Below, one piece after another: positions 1-11,961 of a stretch of 64,000 bases of DNA. The position numbers and the translations under genes are program-made. Origin of the DNA: Liopterus haemorrhoidalis (taxonomy: Eukaryota > Arthropoda > Insecta > Coleoptera > Dytiscidae); NCBI GenBank assembly GCA_963971575.1, contig OZ020624.1, positions 31,384,356 through 31,448,355 of the forward strand, written 5' to 3'. The notes under the pieces are model-generated. The model saw only the letters and a program-made list of their open reading frames with translations, was not told where the DNA came from and made no database searches. Position 1 is the first letter of the stretch. Every line of letters begins with the position of its first letter.

Positions 1-40
1 GCCGCATGCGGCCCGTGGGCCGCGAGTTTGACACCCTTGC
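1..40. repeat. GC-rich edge of an interspersed repeat (possibly hAT)
   Basis: The first 40 bases are far more GC-rich than the surrounding AT-rich DNA and contain GCGGCCCGTGGGCCGCGAG followed by a TTTGACACCC stretch. This resembles the terminal part of hAT-type elements that end in GC-rich inverted motifs, but the other end lies outside the window. A related GGCCCGCGGCC motif occurs twice near 28.0 kb. Confidence 0.3.
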
Positions 41-129
41 TGTAGAGTTAAGCATATATATTTTTTCAAAATGCAATAATTGTCTAAGTTGATGTATTTT
101 AATTAATTTCCATTACAAGTTTTGTGAGA

Positions 130-167
130 AATATTTTTTCTTAATAGCTTGGCCATTAATGGGTTAA
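130..167 (-). mobile_element. piggyBac-like terminal fragment (right end)
   Basis: GGCCATTAATGGGTTAA at 151-167 is the exact reverse complement of the terminus at 3674-3690 and ends in TTAA, the piggyBac target site. The element would extend to the left, out of the window. Because this end faces left and the 3674 end faces right, the two are separate insertions, not the two ends of one element. Confidence 0.45.
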
Positions 168-768
168 TAAAATATCGACTTGTGGCCAAATTGATAAAGT
201 ACTTTTAAAATGGTTTTAGTTTAGTGTTGGGTCAATAGAGGTCTTCTAATTTAAGTTGCGAAATTCCAGTAAATTTGTCTGTCTGTGTGTCAGCTGTGAG
301 ACAAGGCGAACTTCAATTGAGAATGCTTGGAAAGCTTCTATTGGGTATTAAGTTTGAGTTAATTCTTGCGTAAAATGTCAAGAGCTTACGTGAGGAGATA
401 AGTATGGAAACAAATAGATAGGTTAGAATCAGATTTGTTAGTTAACAAACTTAATACTTGTTGCAAGTTTGACTTCACAATGACCGAATGACAGCAAATA
501 TTGATCATGGATTAAACAACGTTAATCCATTCTAATTTTAACTCACCATACTATAGGACAATTAAAATCAGAGTCAGAAACAAATATGCAGTGTATGGAA
601 GAAAGAAGGAAGAAAGGTTTAATATTCTATAAAATTATACAGGCAATTTTATAAAAAAATGTCGAATTTACGAACTGTATGATCTGGGAAACGAAAGACA
701 ACTGATGGTAGAAAAGACCCCTATAAATAATTACTATAAAATAATGGAATTCTATAGTCCCTCCTAAT

Positions 769-1647
769 CAGTGGCGCAGCCAAGGGGGGGGGGCGACGGG
801 CCTGGGCCTTTACATAAGTAAGAGAAATATTGAGACTTCAAAAATGTATCCCGCGAAAAATATAAATAAATATGTATTTATCGAAGAAAAAATCAAGTGA
901 AAGTTTTTGATACATACCCAGCAAACATTTTTATACGGGCCAGTACTGGTAAAGCACATACTCCCCGGCATTGAAAGTAATGGGCCAGTACCCCGGTGTC
1001 CCCGGGGCCGTTACTGGCCCATTGATGTATCAGTTGCTGGCCCAGCAACGGTAAAGTGCAAAATAATCGCATTAGTTGCAAGATTTATTTCTGATGGTTT
1101 TAAGTAAAAAGTATGAGTGAAGAAGAGTGCTTATAAAATGCTGGTAAAGTACTTCGTATAGGCGGAATGCGAAATACAAATGTGAAGTACATTATTAATA
1201 CTGGCGTTGCACTTACTTTTGGTGCCAGTAATTTACCAGCATAAAAGCAGTTTGCCAGCATTCAGCCGTTAGTTGAATGTTTGCTGGGTAGATTAACAAT
1301 TACATTTTTTTTAACAACAAATAATGGAATTATTATTTGATATAAATATCAATATCCAACAGCAGGGGTATCGAACTGATTTGGGTCGCAGTCAATTTTA
1401 CATACAAAATGATAAGCAATGACGAAACTTTAAATATCCCGAAGGGTTTCTTGACATTTTTATTTATAAAAAGAAAAGGGGAAGAGAGTATATTTTACTT
1501 TTTTAAATATATTTTCCCCCTAAATAAGCTCAAGTGATTTTGATTGCTTCAGGGGCCACAAAAATTGAGGTTGAGGGCCGTCTGCCGCCCGCATACCCTC
1601 GAAATTTGATTCGGCCCTCCCCAAGACATAATCCTGGCTGCGCCACT
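769..1647. mobile_element. Non-autonomous TIR element with GTGGCGCAGCCA ends
   Basis: The left end AGTGGCGCAGCCA (770-782) is matched by its reverse complement TGGCTGCGCCACT near 1634-1646, and the subterminal sequence on both sides is GC-rich with GGGCC and GGGG runs. No transposase frame is present. A second element is nested at 917-1288. I could not identify a clear target-site duplication, so the superfamily is left open. Confidence 0.45.
917..1288. mobile_element. Nested MITE with CCCAGCAAACATT termini and TA flanks
   Basis: The left end TACCCAGCAAACATT (915-929) and right end AATGTTTGCTGGGTA (about 1276-1290) are inverted copies flanked by TA, as expected for Tc1/mariner-type insertion. 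The 372-bp interior has no coding capacity. It contains several variants of a CTGGCCC / GGGCCAGTA motif and a GC-rich dyad near 990-1020. It sits inside the 769-1647 element, so it inserted later. Confidence 0.6.
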
Positions 1648-1866
1648 AACTATCAGGAATGGAGTAATTTACTCATTTTTACCATTAAAATTCATTGTTT
1701 CTTTTCTTTTTTGTACTGAAATTGTAAATTTGAAAAATTGTAAAAAATTGAACACAAACTTAAAAATATTTCTGTATTTTATATTGTAATATGTAAAATG
1801 TTACAATAATATATGTAATTAGTGGGGGTCTCTAGAAATGAAAGTTCTGTTGACCACCCAAACACA

Positions 1867-1867
1867 A

Positions 1868-1898
<31 letters not shown>

Positions 1899-1901
1899 AT
1901 A
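1867..1901. repeat. (AAAT)n microsatellite
   Basis: About eight uninterrupted copies of the tetranucleotide AAAT/AATA follow CACAAT. This could be the tail of a retroposed sequence or a plain microsatellite. Confidence 0.9.
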
Positions 1902-2939
1902 CTAACCTTCAAGTTGGTGTCTTAATTGAATGAGAACAAATAAATATATATATATATAACCCTGTTTTACCTTAAAGTATCTTAGTATTGTTAATATATA
2001 CGCCTTTAATATATAAAATATTGTATAATATAAATATACCTTTTTCTTATGATACTCCCTATCCTTTATGGTCTGCAATTCTTCCACAGTGTCTGCAAAT
2101 TATCTACGAAACCCGTAACTGGACCATCACTAGCCGGTTCTCGATGTTTTACAGCAAATTCTCACAATCCAATGTCACTCTATAAACAAGTTACAAATGC
2201 AACGCAATTTATTTGTCTTATCTTATTAATCGGATTAAATTTTGCAGGTGTTAGATTTTTATAAAAAAGTTACAAAATCCATGTTTCTGGACCATTTTGA
2301 GTTTTTTTATTATTTCTAATGAATCAGGAATACTTACTAACTATCCTGGTGCAAAAAAATCCGGGAAAAACAGTCAAAAAACTATCGAAATTGTCCAAAA
2401 ACTAGGAGCACTCATTACTGGGAACACTGACGCGTATAAACTGACTATATTGGCGAGTAGGATTATTGAAATTAAACAAGATTGAACCTTATAGACGTGG
2501 ATATAATAAACAGAATTGTAAATTACATATTATGATAAAAGAATTATTATTTTAATAGGTAAAAATGAACCTTATTGACAATTTGATATTGAAAAGGAAT
2601 TTATATAAATAAAAATTATTTAAAAAATTTGTTTTGTGAAGAAGTATGCAGAGAAAGGAAATTGGTTTTTCTTTTAGATAAATATGAGCCCTTTTCCATA
2701 TTTTCTTTATAATAATAATAGATTCCCTACTCCTAAGGGCATATAAAAACAGTAAATTCTGCGTCTACCCTTTCGCACTAGATCTTCTCAGATGCTCTAC
2801 AGATACTCCTCAATTAACGACCGGGTTTCGTTTCTATAACTAGGTCGTTAAGTGAATTGGTCGCTAAGCGAGGAGCTTAATTGTTTTTGTTTATTCTGAA
2901 TAGGGATGAACAAAACGAATTACATAACACAAAAATAAT

Positions 2940-3500
2940 GGGTGTTTTTTTTAGAGGTATAGAACTTTAAATTGCAATAAAACAACGATGGATTATTCGA
3001 TTGACATGAATTTTTTTTTATTCGAAAGATAATCTTGTGGCATTACATTTTAAATATGATTTCTGGCATATGACCGCCACGGCTGGCTCGGATGTAGTCC
3101 AATCTGGACGTCCAATTTTCGATGACTTTTTCCAACATTTGTGGCCGTATATCGGCAATAACACGGCGAATGTTGTCTTCCAAATGGTCAAGCGTTTGTG
3201 GCTTATCCGCATAGACCAATGACTTTACATAGCACCACAGAAAGTAGTCCAGCGGTGTTAAATCACAAGATCTTGGAGGCCAATTCACAGGTCCAAAACG
3301 TGAAATTAGGCGGTCACCAAACGTGTCTTTCAATAAATCGATTGTGGCACGAGCTGTGTGACATGTTGCGCCGTCTTGTTGGTATGATTTAATGTAATGC
3401 CACAAGATTATCTTTCGAATAAAAAAAAAATCATGTCAATCGAATAATCCATCATTGTTTTATTGCAATTTAAAGTTCTATACCTCTAAAAAAAACACCC
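2940..3500 (-). mobile_element. Internally deleted mariner-type element with 110-bp near-perfect TIRs
   Basis: Positions 2940-3049 and 3391-3500 are inverted copies that differ by only about two or three positions plus a run-length change in a poly-A/T tract. The element starts GGGTGTTTTTTTTAGAGG. Only about 340 bp lies between the arms, and it holds the C-terminal third of a transposase on the minus strand. The TIRs are far longer than the usual 30 bp of mariners, and each arm contains sequence adjacent to the transposase 3' end. The near-identity of the arms suggests a recent origin or gene conversion. No TA duplication was found at the ends. Confidence 0.7.
3043..3405 (-). pseudogene. C-terminal fragment of a Tc1/mariner-type transposase
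   Basis: The 120-residue frame is open and contains the hallmarks of the DDE transposase C-terminus: QQDGATCHTAR near residue 9, carrying the second catalytic Asp, and LTPLDYFLWCYVKS near residue 50, carrying the third acidic residue. The N-terminal DNA-binding domain and the first catalytic Asp are missing, so the fragment cannot be an active enzyme. The apparent start Met lies at the edge of the right TIR and is probably not a native start. The open frame and lack of stops imply a young relic. Confidence 0.8.
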
Positions 3501-3677
3501 GTTGCAACCAGCAAAAATTATAAAGATGATGTACTAAAACAATTAAAGTTTATTCATAAAAAAAGGATTGAATTTTCTTAAACGTAGACGGTTTATAAAG
3601 AAAAAACTACTGAAAATTTGACCAGTTCAGTGCATTTTCGCGCTGGAGAGCTGGTTGGAAGCCCTAGCTATCGTTAA

Positions 3678-4045
3678 CCCATTAATGGCCAAAGGTTCGT
3701 ATACGCATCCTTTTAGAAATTATTTTTTTTAAGAAAAGCAATTGTTTTATTTTTATTGCATAATTATTTTACAATCATTACTATGATACAATAGCTTCGT
3801 GAATATTTTATTTCGTAGTTTATTTAAAGAGTATGTTTTTTTAAATATTTTGAAATTGGTCAATTTTTGAAGATTTTACTGATTTATAAAAGCAGGCATT
3901 TTCTATACACTTGTTGGTAATATAAAAAATATATATATATAGTCAAACCGTATGAGAACATTGTTATGAATTATCCTATTTTGATGTCATGTTGCTGTGC
4001 ACATCATTCAAATTTATGGGGTGCGTATACGCACCTTTGGCCAAA
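3678..4045 (+). mobile_element. piggyBac-like non-autonomous element
   Basis: TTAA (3674-3677) is followed by CCCATTAATGGCCAAAGG and then by TTCGTATACGCATCC. Near 4020-4042 there is an inverted counterpart, GGTGCGTATACGCACCTTTGGCCA. The right end lacks the final ATTAATGGGTTAA, so it is degenerate or truncated. The AT-rich interior of about 300 bp contains no open frame. Confidence 0.5.
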
Positions 4046-4744
4046 TCAGTGAAATGTACAGGCGTGATTCAACATCGACAAGTCTCATCTTGTCTTAGCC
4101 ATCTAACTTATTGTTCATTTCTACTGTGAGTTCTTTCATAGTTCAGTATATGTATTTACAGAATAAGTATAGTGAAAATAAAAATTAGTTGTACAGTTGT
4201 CAAATGATAGTAAAATTTCTTAATTGGTCACGACTAGCAGGACCTTTTTTTTGCTCTTCATTTGCTTTTTGGGGAAGTAAATTTTATTAATTTACCTACT
4301 TCATTTGCCAAGAGCGTCGAAAACATTGCTACGACTCTAAGGAAACCATCTAACCATGGAACAAAAAGTAATTATTTTTATAAAATTATACTTAATATGA
4401 CAATAATATATTACGTTTTTATTTTCATTACTTATTTAATATTTTATGAAGATAATTGTCTTCAAATCAATATTTAAAAACTATATTTGTAGGTATTTTA
4501 CAGTTATTAATGGATAAATTGCGTGATGAGTTTTATTTTCATACTAGATTCTTTACAAATAAATGTCTTTATTTACTAAAAAAACAGCTATATTATTTAT
4601 GTCAATTTAAAAATGATTTCAGCATCCATTGATAAGTATTTTCCTGGCGATATATTTAAACAGTTTCTTGGTTAGTTATATTTATACCGTTAGGAAAATT
4701 GGGCAATATGAATTTCAATCTGAGAGGGGTGTAAGGCCCAATAT

Positions 4745-5180
4745 TCCTGCTCTGGTAATTGAGCGAGAAAGAATTTAAAACTAATAGCCAAATTCACATA
4801 TGCTTCATAGACTTAAAGAAAACTTTTGACCGAGGGAAAAGAGAATATGTCTGGACGAAACTTAAAAACAGAGGAATTAAAGAAAAAATTATCAGAAAAT
4901 TTAAAAATCTAGATAGCATTATGTTAGAACCCAAATCGAGATCTTTCACAACTGAAAACACACAGGGATACGTATTCAGTCCACTATTGTATTTCAGGAG
5001 TTTCATTTTCATATTTGCTGGTGCCAACGCCTTCAAACGAGTAAGACAAAGGATAAAAGAATATTCTGTGGTCTACTGTTTTGCATTGACTTGCAAAAAG
5101 TTTTCGATCGAGTGTAAAGAGAAAACGTCTGGAGAACAATTAAAAATAGAGGAATTAATGAAATTAAGGCGCAACTGGAA
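4745..5180 (+). pseudogene. LINE reverse-transcriptase relic with duplicated motif A
   Basis: The frame from about 4759 contains ICFIDLKKTFDR followed by VWTKLKNRGIKEKII, the motif A region of non-LTR retrotransposon RTs. A second, more damaged copy of the same region lies about 280 bp downstream near 5085-5160 in another frame: CIDLQKVFDRV, a stop, then ENVWRTIKNRGINE. The fingers, the YADD box and the rest of the polymerase are missing, so it is non-functional. It could be one element with an internal duplication or two relics of one family. Confidence 0.65.
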
Positions 5181-5219
5181 GAATGTTCAACAGTATCAAA
5201 ACATCGTACTTAACTAAAA

Positions 5220-6955
5220 AAAATTTACCAACCAACATCAAGATAGATCTTCAAAAAAGTGACCGATTTTGACATACGCCTCTAAATCCTGGACCACCAC
5301 ATAAAAGCACATGTCTAAAATAAGAAGCTCTGAAATAAGTTATTTGATTTTTTTTAAACTAAATTTCTTTATTGCTGCTGGAATTATAAATATCGTTCAC
5401 CACTTGAATTCTTAATCATACTCTTGAGTCGAAAAAGGTTGGGAAACACTGATATATTCAATAGAATATTGTATAGAGGTTGATGAAAACAGAGACCATG
5501 GATCTCCTGGATCGTTAACTTGAAAAAATAATTCTTTTCTTCCGTCTTTAATCGTATTTGAGTTGCCCTCAAATTTCCAACAATTTATCATTGGTAAACT
5601 GAAATAATCTTATTCAGCATTCAGTATTCACCTGAATTTTTCCATTGATTTCATTTGTTTGTACATCAGAGTTAACTTTTTGTTTTAATCTGTGGCATTT
5701 TACATTCTAAACATTTTTTTTTTTGCTGAATACTTCGCAGTTTTCTAAATTTTATTTGCTTTGTTCAGGTTAACCAACTTGTCGACAGAAAATTTTTACA
5801 GTGTTAGCTACAATGTAATTTTGTACTGGGGTTAAAATTTATATTTTGAAAAGTATGTTAATAGACTTTTTAAGGCTATAATGAGACTTTAAAGTTTCCA
5901 AAATGTTCAAATTTATGTGAAATGGGGGATTTTGACCATAAATGGACTGAGAAGCACGTTTGAAACTACATAAGAATAAGAAATAAATGTAAGCAGGAAA
6001 TTTAAAAATACAATTGTCTAAGTTTCAAATATGACCTGCATTTAATTTTTCTCTGGTCGATACAATATATAAGTCCAATTTTGTAACACAGTTCCTATGA
6101 TCAAATTACCGTATTTTCCGGACCATAAGATGCATCTTTTTAAGAAATATATTACCTACGAAACGCTGAAAACTGAAAAGTATGAAAATTAATAATTTTT
6201 TATTTTCGTTTAGTAGTAAATATTATAATTCTTTATAATTTCTCCACACTTTTCCATTTAGCCTCTACCACAAATCCTGTTTAAAATTCATCCTAGTGTC
6301 CGTATTTTATTCCATTGTTATCCTTTTTGGCGTAAGTCAATTATGGTTCTCTTTGAAGTGGACATCCCTCTAAATCTCTTTTTTGTTAATTCATTCTACG
6401 CAAATCATACACCCCAGTTGACAGCGAAAAAATGCTTTTGTATGAAAAGACATGGTATGAATTTTTGATTTATAAATATTTCTGATTTTTTTTTTAAAGA
6501 TACAGGTTTTTAAAAAATTACTTAGTTATTAATTTGATTCCTGACCTCTCGTTCCTGACCTTTGGCATCGGTCCATTTGGCAGGACATATCCGAAACTGA
6601 ACTTGGAAGAGAATCAATAAATAAAAGGAAAAGTGGAAAGAAAGAAATTAAGTTTATTCCCTCTTTGATATAGTGTTAAAATATTTCAAATTAATGTTAA
6701 TATTTTATATACAAGCTGAGAGAATTCTAAATATACGATGGGGGTTCAAAATGGACCTGTACTTTATTTTTTCTGAACATAACTGAAGAGCTACTGCAGA
6801 AAGGTTTTATATTCATGGTAGTAGGTATGTTTAATATATCGATGGATTGGGTTGTGTACAAAACCAAATTTACAACCCGGGCAATTTATGAGAATGACAT
6901 GGGCTTATTGCTAAAAGTGACTAAGTCAATACAAATTATTACATTTAGTAAAGGA
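5220..6955. other. AT-rich interval without recognisable genes
   Basis: Only short random frames are present. One recognisable item is CCGTATTTTCCGGACCATAAG at 6109-6129, which resembles a motif that recurs at the ends of animal interspersed repeats. I see no tRNA, tandem array or long palindrome here. Confidence 0.5.
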
Positions 6956-6969
6956 AAAATTTATATTTT

Positions 6970-7130
6970 GCAGGTAGACCTTTAAATAATAATATACCTA
7001 CAGAATTAACAAATTTCTATAAAGGACCCTTTCATGTGCTGACAAAAAAGCACAAAAAAGGATGGTACAGTTCACTTCCAGTTAATAAACTGTATAAATT
7101 ACATATGGTGCATACTACAACTGTAATATT
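6970..7130 (+). pseudogene. Possible retroelement integrase C-terminal fragment
   Basis: The frame reads FYKGPFHVLTKKHKKGWY, then LPVNKLYKLHMVHT. The KGPF core followed by a short beta-rich stretch resembles the GPY/F-type C-terminal module of LTR-retrotransposon and Maverick integrases. The piece is under 60 residues with no supporting catalytic domain nearby, so the assignment is tentative. Confidence 0.3.
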
Positions 7131-7137
7131 AAATACA

Positions 7138-7295
7138 TATAGTGTACCTCAGGGTACAGTGCTAGGACCTTTGTTTTTTTTAAATATGATAAATATGATA
7201 TTATCTTAATGATCTTCTAACACTATAGAACATTAAAGGAAAACTACCTACTGTCAAGTATTTGGGTATTACAATTGACCAACATGTTTGTAAGT
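7138..7295 (+). pseudogene. LINE reverse-transcriptase fragment (motif B plus C-terminal box)
   Basis: YSVPQGTVLGPLFFL at 7138-7182 is the conserved GVPQGSxLGPLLF box of non-LTR RTs. After a gap and frameshift, KYLGITIDQH (near 7255-7285) matches the box downstream of the RT active site. The YADD region between the two is deleted, leaving about 70 bp where several hundred are expected. Confidence 0.65.
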
Positions 7296-7527
7296 TAATA
7301 TAATACTCAAATGTAATACAAGATACACTAACAGATAAACACTTTTACACACTATAAAATATGTAATGTAATTAAACTCAGTTAGTCAGTTATTCTCTTA
7401 ATCAGATATATGTCAGTTGTCAGTCCCTAGTTAATTATATGAAATATCAGTTAAATTGTATTGTACTCTAAATAAATTGTTTTTAAAAACTGATTCATCG
7501 ATTGAAGTTATATTTCTTGCATTAAAA

Positions 7528-7570
7528 ATAACAAGGGACCCAAAACTGAACCTTGGGTAACACCACTTAT
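7528..7570 (-). pseudogene. Antisense LINE RT motif B remnant
   Basis: Read on the minus strand this gives SGVTQGSVLGPLL, the conserved non-LTR RT box. The surrounding frame decays within about 20 codons on each side. A similar box lies 220 bp away at 7755-7792. Confidence 0.6.
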
Positions 7571-7754
7571 ATGATACGTGGAGTATGTAAAAGACTTGCC
7601 TATTTCTAAAATTAAAAAAGCATATTTGGTAAATGTTATGTAAAACTAACAAGATATCTCTAGAATACCATGGATAATACAATCCAATTCCAGTCGATAA
7701 ACTATATACATATACATTAAATACTTATACATTAAAGACATATACATTAAAAAA

Positions 7755-7792
7755 CAGGGGACCAAAAACTGAACCTTTGGGGACACCACTTA
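7755..7792 (-). pseudogene. Second antisense LINE RT motif B remnant
   Basis: The minus strand reads SGVPKGSVFGPLVF, a second version of the RT box next to the one at 7528-7570. It is probably a local duplicate or another member of the family. Confidence 0.55.
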
Positions 7793-8499
7793 GTACGTTA
7801 CGTTATTTTAAAATTTTTGGGAAGTATATGAACTTTTAAGATGATTTTTTCAACTTTGTCAATATGTGACTTGGTCACTTTTCGCCACGATTTGTGGAGT
7901 AGGATACTTTATCTTCCCTGATTTAATCTCCTTCATTATCTTATTACAAAGAAGTTTTGCAAAGCTTAAACAGTTCCCCAACACATTCTGTAAATGGTCA
8001 AATTTAAACCAATTTTTTTTTTAAAATCGGTAATATATATTCCAGTCGGATGTAAGGACTATTTGTCTTAATATAAGAAGCTTTTAAAGTTTTAAAATTT
8101 ATAAATGACACATTGACAGGATAAAAGTTATCCTGGCGAAACTATAGTGTTAGGAATGACTTTATTTTAAGGAAAATATTGTTATACGCCAAGTTTATAC
8201 AACAGAAACTATATATTATATATAACTTTATGTGTACTAAAAGTGATAAAACACACTTTTTTTTAACATTCTTGGGGCGTCGTAAAGAATTTTCAGCAGG
8301 ATATAGGTCACAGAAAGACGCAATTACAATTTTTACTCAATGAAGATAAAAAAACAGCATCCAATTTGGAACATCTATTGCTATACGATGATTATACATT
8401 TTTTTAAATATACTATTTCAAAAACAGTTAGAAATACACACCTATGGATTGATTTTTTGAATTATTATCATTTTCCAGTTAAAAAAATAATAATAATAC

Positions 8500-9260
8500 G
8501 AAGGTCATTCAATAAATAAACAGACAAATTGATGTAGAAAAAAAAAAAAATAGTTTGGTACTTTCATGACTTTAGGTTGGCATAACTGGGATGAGCTGAG
8601 AACTCCTGATGGATAAAAATTGATGTGGTGTCGCTTGAAGTTTCTACATTAGTTGAACAACGTTCAGTGATCTGGTTTTTGCTTTCTGAAGGTGAAAAAC
8701 CGGCTAAAATCTTTTCTCGAATGATTTTACAGTTTGGTGAAAGTTGTATGATCGGGGATATTTTTATAAGTGGGTAGAACAGTTCAAAAATGGTCGAACC
8801 TCAATGACTGACGAGCAACGTCTTGGCCGGCCAGTTGAAGTGTCAACTCCATCGCTTGAAAACCGCATTGACAAGATTATTCGTGAAGACCGACGTATTA
8901 CTGTTGAACCACATTGACAACATTATTCGTGACGTATTACTGTTGAAGATATATCAAAAAAAGTTGCAGTAAGTGTTGGCACAGTTCATCACGTTATCAT
9001 TGACAAACTCAACAGCAAAACAAGTGCAAGGTGGGTCCCGAAACAGTTAACGCAACAACACAAGGAAACAAGACTCGTGTGTACAGACTTGAAAGAACGC
9101 TATGAAAGGGAAGGTGAACCTTTTCTACAAGATTTTAACGTGTGATGAAACTTGGATTCATCATTTTGAATCAGAATCCAAAAGACAAAGCATGGATTGG
9201 AAGCAGACCAGCTCACCTGTCTAAATGAAATTCAGAACGCAAGCATCAGCGGGAAAAGTC
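8500..9260 (+). pseudogene. Decayed mariner transposase relic
   Basis: Frames shifted by small indels spell a recognisable mariner transposase: GEKPAKIFSRM and a helix-turn-helix region near 8690-8760, GSRNS and RKQDSCV near 9030-9080, then TCDETWIHHFESESKRQS near 9138-9190, which carries the first catalytic Asp. A 30-bp segment around 8880-8945 (GACATTGACAACATTATTCGTGA-like) is locally duplicated. The second and third catalytic residues are absent and several frameshifts occur, so the copy is dead. Confidence 0.7.
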
Positions 9261-9299
9261 ATATTTTCTCAACATTATGTTTGCTTTGGGATATATTTT

Positions 9300-11835
9300 T
9301 GTAACGTTGATATTTTGAAAACTTATGATTAAATATTTTAAATATCTCAAAATCGGTTATAGGGACCTAAGGTTTAAAAATCTGGATTTATTAGGCATTT
9401 TTTAGTTACGGAAACAATAAGTGACTGCTTTTAAAAACAACCTAAAATTTTTACCTCTAAAGAGTTACAAACCTGTTAAATTTTTTTGTGTTCAACCGTA
9501 ATTTTTTCGTCAATGAAACACAACGTTTATGACTAAAGTTTAGTAGTAAAATTTCCGATTTTAAATTCTTTATGTCATGTTCCACTTACACAAATTGACC
9601 GCGAGACTAAATTCGCCGCTACATATAAATAATATTCAACTCACACACATATGCAAGCGGCTCGTGACTATAAGCGATGAGACAATGATTTTTTTTAACT
9701 CGAATAATCCGAAAATGCATGGAATTGTTTAGGATACTAAGAAGCATACTACTTAAGTTAAGTCAGTCTTATTCAAGAACTTGAGACAGTTCAGCGAGGC
9801 AGTCAAGGTCATCAATAAATCAGTACCATTCATTCAACTTCAGCCTAGAGTTAGACAAGTGACTGAACTTAAGTGGAGATACTGAGTTAGTGGAATTTAG
9901 TACGGTGACTGAGTGATTTAGTTGTAAGTGTGTAAGAAGGTAGAAGCTGTTTGTCTTTGTTTCTCATTGGTTTAGAACACCATCCCTATTACAATGTTAA
10001 AATATTATTTTTTAGTCCAAGTTGACAGATGTTCAGTGCCGTACATTGGTAATATATATTATTTATATTATTTTAAATTTTTCGTATATTTTGTACTCCT
10101 TATTTGACGAGCTGCTGCTGTCTTATACTGATACTGTAAATTCTTTCTCGTCACTTTTCATGTATAATACTTTATTATTAAAAATTTATCTCCAAAAACA
10201 ATGTCATTTTTTATTTGAAAAATTGTATTGTGCATTTATAAATCCGATATTTACCGAGGCATGGAGAAATGGAATATATTTATATGAAAAAAGAATGAAA
10301 TAATATTCAAACTGACTTTTAACCATAAATTTTACATTGCTTTTTGTTAGGATTATTTATTTTAATGCTTTCAAAAGATTCTTCCAACGCCGGTTAAGTT
10401 TTTTACCAACATTTTACAAAAATAAGGTCACTATTTTACTAGATTGATCAGGGCAATCTCTTCAAGGTTACTCTTCATAATCCACAAGGATATTAGGACG
10501 ATCCAAGAAATCTGTGTGTATTAATTAATGTTGAAAGATATAAATAAGGACCTGTAAATAGTTTTGTCTAGGTTTCTTAGGTGCCTAGACCCTGTTGATG
10601 CACGTAACATCGTTGCACGTAATTTTCCACTTGGTCAGTATTATAAAGACGAATATATTACTATTTTCTAAGTCAACTGTTTGTTTTTTCTTTGATTTTA
10701 AACCAAATTTTTTTGAATTCTTTGCAACGAAAATAATGAAATGCATTGTAAGTTTTTTGAGCTTTACAAAAGTATTTATTGATCGAAAAAAGCTATTTTT
10801 CTTTGCATACAGTGTTTTTATAACACTACATAAATATTCAGGGAACTTTACGAATTAAAATAACAAAAGAAGAGAACATTTTACGCCTTGTTTAAATAAT
10901 TTAGAAGGTCCCCAACCTTTTAAATAATTTAAAAAATTCTTTGTGAACTAAAATATTTTTTAAGATTAATAGTCCTAATCCTGAAAAAGACAAACCATTA
11001 AAAAACAGTTAAAAATCAATATAAATTCTTGTAAGGTTGAATATGTTTAATAAGAGCAGTCTTTCAAAATGATTGAAGAGTTTCTTAGTGATAAATTACT
11101 AAGATATGCAAGACACTCACCAGTCGGAAAAGAATCTTGACTTTTCTGATATCATATTTTACAGAGATGAACTCTTAGAATTCCTACAAAACTATAACAA
11201 AACTAAATTTTATGTTGAAAATTACCTTCTAACAGTTACAATTAATAATTTCTATGAGATTTTTCAAGATGTTGATATACTAGGTGTAATTGGAAATAAT
11301 TCGATCTTGTGCTATTATTTATTTAAAAATTTGGCCACATAAAGGATTCTCTTACTTCTCGACAATCTCATGCACACTAAGCTATATTCATAGACTGTCC
11401 TCTATGATGTTGTTTTGTCTTCTGTATTATCGAAAGTAAGTGGCACCATTTTGAAATTTTGACATATTGTGATAGAATAGACTTCTAACAGGAGATTATT
11501 TTGAATAGAAATGCCAAAAATTTTACAAAATATTGATAATAATTCCGGAAATATGTCGAATTCTTTCAAGAAGACTGTAAGACAACATTGTAACTTGAGA
11601 GGTCAATGGAGAGGATTGCAAATACCATTGGAGCAACTGTTCAAAACTTATTTAGATTAATTAAATTTTAATAGAAGTATCTTATATGTTTACGATTAAA
11701 CTCCCATTTCTAGTCAATCGATTTTTACCAAAAGTTGATAAACTTGTGCTATTGATGTCAAAAGCTTAAATATGAAGTTTCAAAAAAAGTTATATAAAAG
11801 AAATTTGGAAAATTTAAAGCAGTTATTTATATCAT
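9300..11835. other. AT-rich intergenic interval, no supported gene
   Basis: Around 9590-10010 there is a G/T-richer stretch with a TATA-like ATATAAATA near 9624, which could be an unclassified LTR or promoter-like repeat. I could not define its ends. The frames at 10022-10303, 10595-10858 and 11106-11342 (60-93 codons) have biased, Phe/Leu/Ile/Asn-rich composition and no recognisable domain. Confidence 0.45.
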
Positions 11836-11839
11836 AAAT

Positions 11840-11886
11840 ATAATAAATAAAAGAGGACCAAGGTGGCTATCTTGTGTTACTCCAGA
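11840..11886 (-). pseudogene. Antisense LINE RT motif B remnant
   Basis: The minus strand reads GVTQDSHLGPLLF, a degenerate GVPQGSxLGPLLF box. No other RT motif survives close by. Confidence 0.5.
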
Positions 11887-11961
11887 GGTATTATTTTTGG
11901 TACTGCAGTAAAAAGAGTTAATCATGTTTAACAGCGATAGTAGTTATAAAATTAAGAATAT

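Noticed and set aside
151..3690. A single 3.5-kb piggyBac element between 151 and 3690
   Set aside because: The two TTAA-adjacent ends face away from each other, so they cannot bound one element.
10022..11342. Three frames of 78-93 codons as small genes
   Set aside because: Composition is what AT-rich DNA gives by chance (Phe, Leu, Ile, Tyr, Asn), with no domain, splice context or conserved motif.
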